Shown in pieces: positions 43,981-53,928 of a stretch of 64,000 nucleotides of DNA. Position numbers and translations under genes: made by a program. How positions within the stretch are numbered: the stretch's first letter is position 1; every line of letters starts with the position of its first letter. Under the pieces are notes generated by a model. The model did not search any database, had not been told where the DNA came from, and worked only from the letters and a program-made list of their open reading frames with translations. The stretch covers positions 372,001 through 436,000 of the forward strand of contig JAVHJL010000012.1 of the NCBI GenBank assembly GCA_036971715.1, in the 5' to 3' direction. The DNA is from Arthrobotrys musiformis. Its lineage: Eukaryota > Ascomycota > Orbiliomycetes > Orbiliales > Orbiliaceae.

Positions 43981-46094
43981 ATGACGTATTTCGGGCACTC
44001 TAGATTGGTACATGAAGCCATTTATGGCACTGATGCACGATCTACTGCTGAAACGCAGGAAGTCAACGTCCGGGAGTTCTTAAAGATCAGCAAACAGTAC
44101 CAGTTCTTCATAGGAGCCATACCAGCACTCCCTGATTGGTTGCTAAAAGTCTCAGATACATACTTCGTAGGAGGTAGGCATATATTAGTTTAAGTTTTCG
44201 CACGTAGAAGTAGACTAACGTAGCATGTAGACGGTACTCACCCCATGTTCCGACACCTCGCCTACCCGCCCAAGTTTGTCGCCGCATCCCCTCCTGAAAG
44301 ACAGGTTGCTGTAGCTCCAACTGCTCCCCATCCAAGCGCCCCAAAGTTCGACCCGCGTAGCCCTCCGGCAATTACTCTCTACCAGTCGGCCCAAACATTC
44401 CCTCTCCGCCTGCACCAGGAACTGTTTAGGCAGTACTCCAACACTACAACAGGGCTTGTGACGTGGAAATTGGCAGAACAAGCAAGAGCTGCAGAAGCCA
44501 TATACCGAAATAACGTGTCTCCACTTTTGGTGGTTTTGCCGTGTGCCGCTGGAAAGACAACTGCAGCTCTCCTCGCAGTCGCTGCCGGAAACGGCATAAC
44601 TATAATCATAGAGCCCTTCATCAGTACATGTGAGGATGTCAATCGCCGTGCCCGAGAAATGGGTTTATCGTCATACTACTCAACGCTAGGACAGCCGCGA
44701 TTAACATCCTTCCCTATCGAAGCCCCTGGAGTTATAATCACCACGCCTGAAGGCGCAACCTCCAAGCTCTTTATCCAAGAGGTCACCAAGCTGCATTTGG
44801 CGAGGAGACTTGACAGGATAATAATCGACGAAATCCATCAGCCTTTGATCGATGAGGGTTACCGTGATACTACCAAGATCAGCCTGATGACAAACTTCAA
44901 TCTTCCCGTAGTTACTATGACTGCGACCATGCCACCCCTTATGGTTCCCAGCCTCAATGGTTTCCTTAACTTCCCTTCTTTTGCTGAAATCAGGGCACCG
45001 ACCAATATCAAAAACTTGACCTATCGAGTGTTTGTTGGTAAAGCTCGTCAAGAGATTGAGGAAGTTCTAAGGATGTGGAAAGCTCACTCCCTGCGTGGGA
45101 GCAATTTCCTCGAGAACAAAATCATCGTTTTCTGCCGCTCCAAGGCCAAAGCAGAGGAACTCGCCAAGTTGTTCTCCTCTCCTCATTACACCGGCCCAAT
45201 GGATGCAGAGGAAAGAAAGGAAAACCTCGATACGTGGAGGGAGAAGGGTGGCATCTTATTCGCAACAACGGCTCTCGGCCCAGGCGTAGATACCCGAGGC
45301 GTTTGGGCTGTGTTTGGCATTGACGTCCCGTGGACTCTCGTAGAGTTTGTGTAGCAGGGTGCTCGTGCGGGGAGGGATGGTTCCAAACCTACAACCTATT
45401 ATACTGCGGTGCGCCAGAGTTCAAACTCCCCAACTATGTCAATCGCTCTCCCTGGAGAATCCAGAGCCAGAAGGCCATCTGCGAATTCATCACGACGCAA
45501 GGATGCCGACGCCGTGTCATCTCCACCTTCATGGATGGGGTTTCTGTCGACTGCAGAATGTTAGGACCAGGAACAGAGACCTGCGATAACTGCAAGAAAA
45601 TCGAAGAGAAGTTCGCAACCGGAGTAGAGCCCACAGAGGGAGAAGGTTCGTTCACCGACTCAGCTCGAACTTCCGCCGTTACTGCTCGCAGCCGCCAAAC
45701 ACTCAGAATACTCGACTACCTTCGGACTTGTCGTTACCACTGCCCCTTCTGCCTGTTCTTGACCGGAGCCAAGCCTGGCCACACACTCGAAAAGTGTCCC
45801 TACCGCTCGAAGCCCAGAAGCACCAGATCCCAAGATGGCAGCTGTCTCAGATGTGGTATTCCAACCACCCATTGCATCAACAGTTCTCCGGACGAGAACA
45901 CCTGTCAAAATTACCAGGCAGTCTTTGCTTTAGTCGAGGCCGTTTTTGAAGACGAATCAATAAGGGAAAGGGTATACGGTGAGGCGGGAATTCGGGAGTT
46001 GGAGCTTGACACACACGCCAAGTTGCTCAACTGGTTGGTGGAAAAGAAGACTGTGGAAAGTATTATTATCACGAACTGTTGGATTCTACTGTAG
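43981..46094 (+). pseudogene. RecQ-type (telomere-linked-helicase-like) SF2 helicase, broken
   Basis: An upstream piece, 43981-44193, has FGHSRLVHEAIYGTDAR, like the HSxxxxxxxYG module found before the helicase in these fungal elements. From 44245: motif I PCAAGKTTAALL, motif II IIIDEIHQP (DEIH), motif III TMTATMPP, motif IV IIVFCRSKAKAEEL, and motif V FATTALGPGVDTRGV. TAG 45352-45354 falls right before motif VI, which is still present in frame (QGARAGRDG). The frame then slips near 45390 and continues with the RecQ C-terminal zinc segment (CRRRVISTFMDG ... ETCDNC) and a Cys-rich tail (CLRCGIPTTHC) to TAG 46094. Such helicases are often subtelomeric. Not functional as read. Confidence 0.85.
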
Positions 46095-46449
46095 ACTTTG
46101 GAGTCATCTAATTTCTTGACCATGTCTTCTTAAACTTTAATGCCTGTATACTACGTTCTCGAACCTTAGTGCCTGTATACTACGTTTCACTCGCGTTTAT
46201 AATGAACACAGAAGCTACCTCCACCTCCCCAAAATATATTTACAAAAGAAAGGAAAAAAAGAAAAAGTAATGAACGTGATAAGGAAATATAAAGAATGTG
46301 TTATGTGGTAGGGAACGTCTTAAGGAAATAAATATACAAAGGAAAAGGTATAAATGAATGTGATTGGGAAAGACAAAAGAAAAAGATAAATGAATGTGGT
46401 AAGGAAATACAAAAGAAAAAAGATAAACGAATGTCCCACACAACGATCT

Positions 46450-47777
46450 ATATCTATATATATAAAAGGAAAAAAAGGGCCGGGGCCAGCAACGTTAAAA
46501 AAAAAAAAAATAAAGAAAGGAGGGCCCGGGCCACAAAGCGCAGTCGCAGGAGGGAGGCCAGGCCGGCACCAAGGACAAAAAGCCGCCGGGGGCAGTAAAC
46601 GCAAAAAAAGAAGAGAAAGGGAGGAAGGAGGCCTAGCCCTCGAGGGGCTTGAGGTGCGTGACAAAGATGTATGTACACGAAGCAGAGGAGCATCACTGGC
46701 TCTGCATAGGAGGAAACCCCCCGTATATCGAACATCTCTTTGATCACCGCACCGCCCTCCGACCTCTCGAATGCCCAAACAATGGGCTTGATGACGTCCG
46801 GGGCGGGGCACTTTTTCGGCGCCCAACAAGCAATGCGAGGAAAGCCACAGGACCAGCAGACGCCGCAGGCGTCTGTGAAGCGGAGGTTGTTGGGACTGCG
46901 CCACCCCAAAAACTCCTTCCAGCACCCCCCGTGCGTTTTTCTGCAAAAAACGTCCCAACCCCAGTTAAAACCCCCCGATCACCCCGAAAAACCCCTTCAA
47001 CGGCGCACGGTTGGCAGTAAATCCAATTCTTCTTCGCCCATTCGAAGACGGAGTTGCAATCGTCCGGTGTGGGGGCCCACGGGAGAGGGCGGCAACCGGC
47101 ACGGCTTACCGTTGGGAAACTGCTCCTCATCCCACATCACCCCCAGTTTGAAGGGGCCGGCGGGAGTTGGAGCGGCGGCGGGAGCGAGGTCGTCGGCATC
47201 GGTGGTGGCACCAGCATCAGTAGCTGCAGCAGCAACCACAGGAGCAGCATGAGGGGCGCGGGAGGAAGTGACACCGGCAGGCGGTGCGGGCAAAGAGCGC
47301 TTGGGTCCCTCAAAAGAGACGAGAGGCGGGGACGACGACATCGAAGCCTCGGAAGGCTTCGAGGACAGTTCTTTGCCCTTGCGAGGGCCAGAGAGCAAGG
47401 AAGAGGAGGGGGGGGAGATCCCGGTGGTTTGGGGCGCAGGAGGGGCCCTTTTCATGATGGGTGCTGCCGGAGGCAGCATCAACGACCTGGGGGCGGGGGT
47501 CGGCGCCTGCATACGGCCAGGCTTCCCCGGTAAACGGCGAGCGGGCAGGCCGAGCCGAGGCAAAGGAGCGGCCGCGAAAGCGGCCCTGATGGCACCCACG
47601 GGCGCTACAGAAGTCAGAAAACAGCCAACACCTTAAACAAAGGTTTATATACATACCCAAATCATCGTCGTCGTCGTCGTCTTTTCCTCCACCTCCTTCT
47701 TCCTCTTTCTTCTCTTCGTCTTCGCCTTCTTCTTCTTTCTTCTTCTCTTCTTCTTCTTCCTCGTCTACATACAGCAA
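46450..47777 (-). pseudogene. Second, inverted helicase-element C-terminal fragment in a GC-rich block
   Basis: Minus-strand frames carry FEWAKKNWIYCQPCAVEGVF (about 47055-46990), then in a shifted frame RFTDACGVCWSCGFPRIACW and CPAPDVIKPIVWAFE (about 46890-46770). This resembles the zinc-rich tail of the helicase on the plus strand (CLRCGIPTTHC ... CQNYQAVFALVEAV). Upstream (47600-47130) it is Pro/Ala-rich, and 47777-47660 encodes long Glu/Lys and Asp runs from microsatellites. The block is GC-rich and open in several frames on both strands, so exact extents are uncertain. It is oriented toward the plus-strand helicase (tail to tail). Confidence 0.55.
47655..47765. repeat. GTC/TTC trinucleotide microsatellites
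   Basis: (CGT)n at about 47665-47682, followed by mixed (CTT/TTC)n to 47762. On the minus strand these encode Asp and Glu/Lys runs. Confidence 0.9.
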
Positions 47778-50169
47778 TTAGTACAGAACGACCACACGAT
47801 CCCCAGAAAACTTACCGGAGACGACCCAGTGGTTCATGGGCACATCGGAGGAATACTCGTCGTCGTCATCATCATCTACACCATGTCAGTTACCAGCAAG
47901 GCCAGCTCGGACCAAAGAGTACATACCAACGGGACGACCGTAGATCAACTTGCGTCTTCCGCGCCAACCCGTAAGTCTGCCATTTACCCGTACGGTATAC
48001 AAGCATATATCAATATATGGAGGTGACCGTTGGTGTTTTAGCCTTTACTTTCTAAACTTCAAATTTCCCGACAGGCGGCGGACACCCTTCCTTCGTGCGG
48101 CCTGGGTACGAGGCTGCCAACAATAGTCACGGTACCACCATCCCGTAGCAATATTACCAAGATTACCAACAGCCCGCTATGATACTACTGCTCGCAATGT
48201 ACTATAGGCACTTATAGCCTGATGGAAACCGAATCTAGTGGCTCTTAAGCTATTGCTAAAGGTTATATGCTAGCTTCACGGGAGATACAGAATGACGATA
48301 GTCTTGGGGCCAGGAATTCGAAGGCCCCGACGGGCAATACGCAGATCTGGAGGCTGCTGCGAGGCATGACGGACGTCAGTATATGCGCATATACCACCAG
48401 GATGGGCCCAAGCTTTGGAGCAATTGGCCCAAGCTTTAGGCAGGAAAACTTAAAATGTAATTCGAACACCATGTGATCGACAAACGTGCTCCTTCGTACC
48501 ACCTTCCGAACAAGGAAAGAAACCAAAAGCGGACCAGAGCAGTCAAGCAAAACACGTCGGCATGGCAACGGCTAAGTCCTCCTTGGTTGACGTCTGTGGA
48601 GCCCGCATACATGATTCTTTTCACATTAAATTTGCTAGCTTAGACAAATGAATCAAGTTCTTAGGTAAGCCCTAAGTACCCGCAAGGCATACTATGAGTC
48701 TGATGTGTCCTTATAGCTATTTCATATGAGCAGTCTCGCCAGAACTGGCCCTCGACGCACTGAGAGGGGTTCGAGGCCGCGGAAATAATATGCTCAAGGA
48801 CATTGAACTGCAAAAGGCAGAAATGCGAAATCGAAGCATCTCTAATCCAGAGGTTGGGACGTTCGCTGCAGACCGGATTGTGAAAGGTGGCTCGCTAACT
48901 CGAGATAGGTAAAGGTAAAACGAAGAATAAACTTTGGCCTTTGGAACGAGGAGAGCTAAAGGATGTCTTGACCGGAAATCGCATCCAACCTCACATCGTT
49001 TCCTTATAATACCAAGAGCGGCCGAAGGTTCCCAATATTACCATTTGGTAACTTTGCATACGACACCGCGACCTGACGAAGCAAACAAATGGTGACAACC
49101 ACAGACGCCAGTCGAATGCTGCAATAGTCACCCAGTCGATATATATATGGCTCCGTGTGGAGACCGGGTCGGTAGATTCCTAGGTGTGTGTTGTGGATGT
49201 GTTGTGGGTGTTTGATTCCCAAAATGTTTGTCCGCAACGCAAGGGGGACATTTGAACCCCTTTACCTTCGCACCAACCATCGCACCTCATCGACACCAAC
49301 CACCTCATCGACACCAACATACGAGCCCGGTACCCACCTTGGATTGATGAACGTTGCAGTATGTCTCCTTATCGCGAGGCTATGGATGGACGGGTGGGTT
49401 GTCTCATAGATTCGTTAGCCCAATAGCTCCTCTTCAATATATTGCGGTGACGAACCACGTCACTCCCAAGGAACTGGTGAACCGTCCTATTCTATTCCAT
49501 CCATAAATTTGCAGCGAGAGTAGCGAGGGCTGTCGGTTATATGCTTGAGTCGACCGGGACTTGAGGAACCATGCAAACCGACGGAGGCGGACTAGAGAAC
49601 AACGGTGTATATTTTAGATCTGACAAACTGGCTCCAGAAAAGTCATGTGAGGATCTAAGTATCATCGATGGCGATCTAGGTCGCAGCCGGACTTGATAAT
49701 ATCAAAAATAACCGACAGTGCTCCTCTCGGCGATATTATCGTTGCTCAAAAGTCCAAGCAAGGCATAGGTTGATGGCAATGGACTATATTACCTCCCGAC
49801 AAAGGTCGGCCTCAAAGGACCAAGTTATATGGAGTTATTTGATAATGTATTCCAGAACGTAAATACGGCGATGGCACTTTAAGGTAAGAGCTTGTTGCCT
49901 TTCATGCTTAGAAATTTGGGACCAGGTCGTGGTCCGAGCAAATAGTTTTCCGGGGTTCAAACACCGCAAGACACATTCAGGTCCCTCTAACTTTGCTCCC
50001 TTCTACCGTTCCAACGACGGTAAGCCGATTTGTGTTATACAAAGCAAACAAATGGCGCGCAAGGCTGCGATTATGAAACCTTGGAAATAGCTAACAGGTG
50101 ACCAAATTAGCTATTAGAGGCGAAGTACCCAACATAAACCTCCACCGACCCTATCCACCTCATGTTGTT
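47778..50169. other. Intergenic, no supported gene
   Basis: Only short frames. It contains a small direct repeat ACCAACCACCTCATCGACACC at about 49286-49318. Nothing else recognised before the minisatellite. Confidence 0.5.
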
Positions 50170-51125
50170 CGAAAACGTGAGCGGTGGAGGGGTCGGCTCA
50201 GTGAGAGAACTCGGCTGGTGTACCTCTAGACCAGCGAGGGATCTTTAGAGCTATTGCAAAGAGGATTACGACGTCTTTCCGAGTACTAACAAAATCTAGG
50301 TATGCCTCGTTCAGCTGACAAAGGTTACTTAAGGTTCCTAGAGTCGCCATATTTGGGTTCCGGGGGGTTCCGGGCTTGGTAAGAAAACTCCACTGTGTTC
50401 CTTTAAACCAGCGAGTGATCTTTAGAGCCGCTTCGTCAAGAGGGCCTTCTGTTCCGTAAGTGAACTCTGCTGCGTCCTCTTAGACCAGCGAGTGATCTTT
50501 AGAACATTCCTTTCATTAGGCGGGTTTCGGGGTTTCCGTTCAGTAAGAAAACTCTGCTGCGTCCGTCTAGACCTGCGAGTGGCCTTTAGAATATTCTTTT
50601 CTACAAAGATTGGGCTCGGGGGGCTTTCGTTCAGTAAGAGAACTCTGCTGCGTTCTTTTCGACCAGCGAGTGAATCTTAGAACAATTTTTTCTTGCAAAG
50701 ATCGGGCTCCGGGGGACCTTCGTTCAGTAAAAGAACTCTACTGCGTCCGTCTAGACCAGCGAGTGATATTTTAGAACACCTTTTTTTTGTCAAAGTCGGG
50801 CTCGGGGGGGCTTTCGTTCAATAAGAGAGTTCTACTGCGTCCCTTTAGACCAGTGAGCAATCTTTAGAACCGCGTTTTCAGCAAATATTAGGCTCCGGGG
50901 GGTTTTCGTTCAGTAGGAAAGTTCTACTGCGTCCCTTTAGACCAGCGAGCAATCTTTAGAATCATGTTTTCGGCAAATCTTGATCAGTAAGAGAGTTCAG
51001 CTGCGTCCTTTTAGACCAGCGAGTGATCTTTAGAACACATTTATCTGCAAAGGTCGGGCTTTAAGGGCTTCTCGTTCAACAGGAGAACTCCACTTAACCC
51101 TTCCAAACCAGTGGCCCCTAGAGCT
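50170..51125 (+). repeat. Minisatellite of about 90-bp period, about ten diverged units
   Basis: A core of about 50 bp recurs: GTTCAGTAAGAGAACTCTGC, then TGCGTCC, then TAGACCAGCGAGTGATCTTT and AGAAC, with a T-rich and GGGCTCGGGGGG spacer. Units are seen near 50198, 50373, 50451, 50539, 50629, 50720, 50815, 50907, 50982 and 51071; spacing is 75-95 bp in the central part and longer at the left edge. Units differ by about 10-25 percent, so the array is old. There is no open frame and no tRNA or rRNA match I recognise. Function unknown. Confidence 0.92.
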
Positions 51126-51599
51126 ATTCTCCCGAATCGAATTCAGGACGTTTTGGGCCACCTGGAAAGACTCACTGTTCCACCAAATCGGCTACCGGTC
51201 CTCGAAGCCACACCGCTTGAGCGCTGACTCGGTCACCTGCGAGGAACAGAGTGTATCCTAGGAGCAGGCATGCACGATAGCATTGGATTGGTTGGCGATT
51301 GGAACCAAAACGCAAATAGATCCAAGAGCAAAATTCGTATCTTATTTTTTATCGCTCTCAACGATAGAATAAAAAACAAATTTAAAAAAATAAAGCAAAT
51401 TTTCCATAAAAAATTAAACCTAAATATAAATTAAATAATCAAAAAATAAAAAATTAATTAAGTTATTATTTTTTATTTAATTTTTATTATTTGTTTAGTA
51501 AACTGAAATTATATTTTTTCCATGTCAAAAATTTTGGTGCAGGGTAAGCCAAGGAAAACCGAAAAAGCAATATAGTCAATCTCTAGGACTCAAAATCAG
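51126..51599. other. AT-rich spacer
   Basis: 51340-51530 is extremely AT-rich, mostly A/T runs with ATTAAATAATC-like words. No gene. Confidence 0.75.
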
Positions 51600-51919
51600 T
51601 AGAGATTGACATGGGGGCGGTTTAAACCGCAAACCAATCCAATCCAACCCGCCAAGAACGGTTTGGGTTGGTTTGGTTTTCATAAATAAAAATTAGGTTT
51701 GGTTTGGATCGGTTTATTAATCAAATAATATATATATTTTTTTTAAATATTAGTAGGAAATATTGGTTTTTAACAAATAATTTTAAAAAGATTTAACGGT
51801 TTTGAGAAAGTTTGACGGTTTTTTGGAGTGGTTTGGTTTCTTAATTAGAAAACCGAAAACCGCTATGGATGGTTTTTGATATGGAAAACCCGACCCAAAC
51901 CGCCCCATGTCATTCTCTA
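51600..51919. mobile_element. MITE-like element of 320 bp with TIRs of about 24 bp
   Basis: The left end TAGAGATTGACATGGGGGCG GTTT matches the reverse complement of the right end (51896-51919, CGCCCCATGTCATTCTCTA) with one mismatch and one indel. The subterminal regions hold many GGTTTGG/CCAAACC words, in both orientations, as in elements with multiple transposase-binding sites. AT-rich core without a frame. No convincing target-site duplication. Confidence 0.75.
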
Positions 51920-52106
51920 ATTCAGCTTCCTCCTATACCGGAGCTCTAGCTCGATATAGAGACCCCGGTGAAATGTGAACCTACAAATTTATAGATTCAC
52001 GGATCTGTGATCGGGGGTTGAGTCATTTTATGTTTTAACACTAAATTCTATGTAATAGAAACAAGAAACCACCCACGAGGTGGACAACAAGTCGGTTAGC
52101 AGAAAC

Positions 52107-53928
52107 TCAAACGAGAATCTTACCCGAACCAGATTTGATTCCATCATAGACTCTGATATTAGGATACTTCGAGCTGCTGTACCCCAGATGGTTGTTAACT
52201 TGCTCCAAAACGGATGTACCGCCCTATGTAATCCACAAGGTATCAGTCTTTTGGAACCAGAAATGATAAAGTCGCATAAAGAGACAAGGTGGATCAGGAG
52301 GGATCTAGATAGACCTACCAAAACCGTGAGAGCGGTGTTGACAAGATTCTCAGCGTAGGTCCACTTATCGGCATTGATGGCCCAGAATCCAATACCTCCG
52401 ATGGTACGGCTCATGATGTACTTAGTCTTGAGCTCAACGATTCTAGGAGTATCGAATGAAATCATCTCACGAGTCTGGCTGTTATAGGTCCAAGAAGCCA
52501 TGATCTTCTCGTCCTCGAAAACTACATTATCTCCACCTATAGGGATTGAGTTGTAGTCTGGAACACCATTAGGATCACCCCACAAAGAGTATCCGGGACC
52601 AGTAAACGGTTTTCCTGGTCCGTCGGTTCCAGCGAATGAATGACCGTAGATTGGACCCAAAACATTGATCTTTTCGGCTGGGACCCCGGCAGCAAGGTAC
52701 ATCTCAAGTCCGTCGGCGAGGCAGAACTCCGTAGATCCATCAGTAGCCATGAAGAATGGAGCGGCGTGAGTGGCAACCTTGGAGAACGACCCACCCATAT
52801 CATAGCCCATGAGGCTGAAGAAGTCGAGGTAATTGTTAAGCTCGGCAATATTAACCATCTTAATATAGTGAGGGCCAACGGGAGCGGCCATGGAAAGTAG
52901 GAGCTTTCTCTCTGCACCAAGAACGCTTTGTATGGTGTCAAGCTCTTGTCTCAAGAACCTCACAGAATCAGCATGCATAATCGTCTCAGCTTTATTTCGT
53001 GGATATTCCCAATCCTGTAATGTTCGAGATCATTCTTAGTCGAGAAATACAAATCCCGGGAAGGGGAGACTTACGAAATCAATACCGTCCAACCCCAAAT
53101 CAATGACAGCTTGAGCAGCAGACTTTGCGAAGCAAGACGCAATTCTGGAGTTCCCAGCGCATTTGCCCAAGCTCCTTGCCGTGTGGCCTCCCACCCACCA
53201 ATAGATAACATTACCTTAAGGTTCCTGTTCTCATTTTTCAGTCGAAACACCTGTTCAAACACGCCGTTAACAGCACCCGGCTGGTCGCTGGCGTCACCAA
53301 GGGTTTTCATCTAGTCAACATTAAAGTTAGCCTCTATGCTTCTCGTTTCATGTCTTGAGTTCTGGATTCAGTCACATACCTCAAGATCGCTCCAGGGATC
53401 TGTCGGGTAGATTTGTCTACCGGCTCCGATATTCCAAAACCCAACTAGAAGATGCGTCCATTGGGACACGATCAAATCGGAGGGCTTGAATTGCCGATCA
53501 TAAACAAACTGTATATCCAATATTTAGTATCGAGAAATGGATACATCATTTTACAATCGACTTACCCAAGTACCAAAATAACCGATATTGCGGAAACCAG
53601 GAGTATCGCAACCCGAGTCTAGAGCAGAGATGAGAGCAATCTCGGCCGTAGTGCTTGGAACACCACCGGCTGACTGGAAACCACTAGGGGTTGAAGTTGG
53701 GACAGCCGGCAAAGCAGTAGCTAGCTGAGAGGCGATACTATCCGGGATGGGAGAAGCCAAAGCGTAAATATAGGATGTACCAGCCGGGCAAGTAATGGTA
53801 CTGACGAGCTGAATCTGGCGCTCTCCAATTTCGCGAGGAATGTCTGCCCCAGATTCGCGAGGGATGTCCGCACCAGAAACGACGCGAGCAAAGAGGCCAA
53901 GAAAAACAGAAGAAAGAATATTCTTCAT
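52107..53928 (-). CDS. Secreted GH18 chitinase, five exons, one-base frameshift in exon 3
   Basis: Exons 53928-53566, 53508-53380, 53310-53075, 53014-52319 and 52223-52107. The start MKNILSSVFLGLFARVVSG is a signal peptide, followed by a duplicated GADIPRE unit. GH18 landmarks are YFGTW, LKVMLSIGGW, the catalytic DGIDFDWE (spanning the exon 3/4 junction; Glu is the acid), MGYDMGGSFS, GPIYGHSFAGTDGPGKPF and the late GFWAINADKW. The last exon ends KYPNIRVYDGIKSGSGKILV with TGA. Exon 3 is 236 nt, which breaks the frame: SIGGW and AAQAVIDLGLDGIDF lie in different frames, shifting between about 53190 and 53120. All splice phases fit otherwise. It would hydrolyse chitin outside the cell. Pseudogene or assembly indel. 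Confidence 0.88.

Noticed and set aside
14647..45354. Reassignment of UAG to a sense codon in this organism
   Set aside because: The DUF3455 and SUZ12 genes end in TAG at the expected family C-terminus, so TAG still terminates translation.
46390..47636. Many overlapping frames of 100-200 codons on both strands
   Set aside because: GC-rich, stop-poor DNA is open in several frames; only the Cys-rich minus-strand segments resembling the helicase tail were kept.
48748..48785. GGTTCGAGGCC resembling a tRNA B box
   Set aside because: No A box or cloverleaf could be drawn around it.
50170..51125. CRISPR-like array
   Set aside because: Repeats are long, diverged and in a eukaryotic context; spacers are related to each other, so it is a minisatellite.
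52080..52900. Plus-strand frames over the chitinase
   Set aside because: Shadow frames opposite confirmed GH18 exons.
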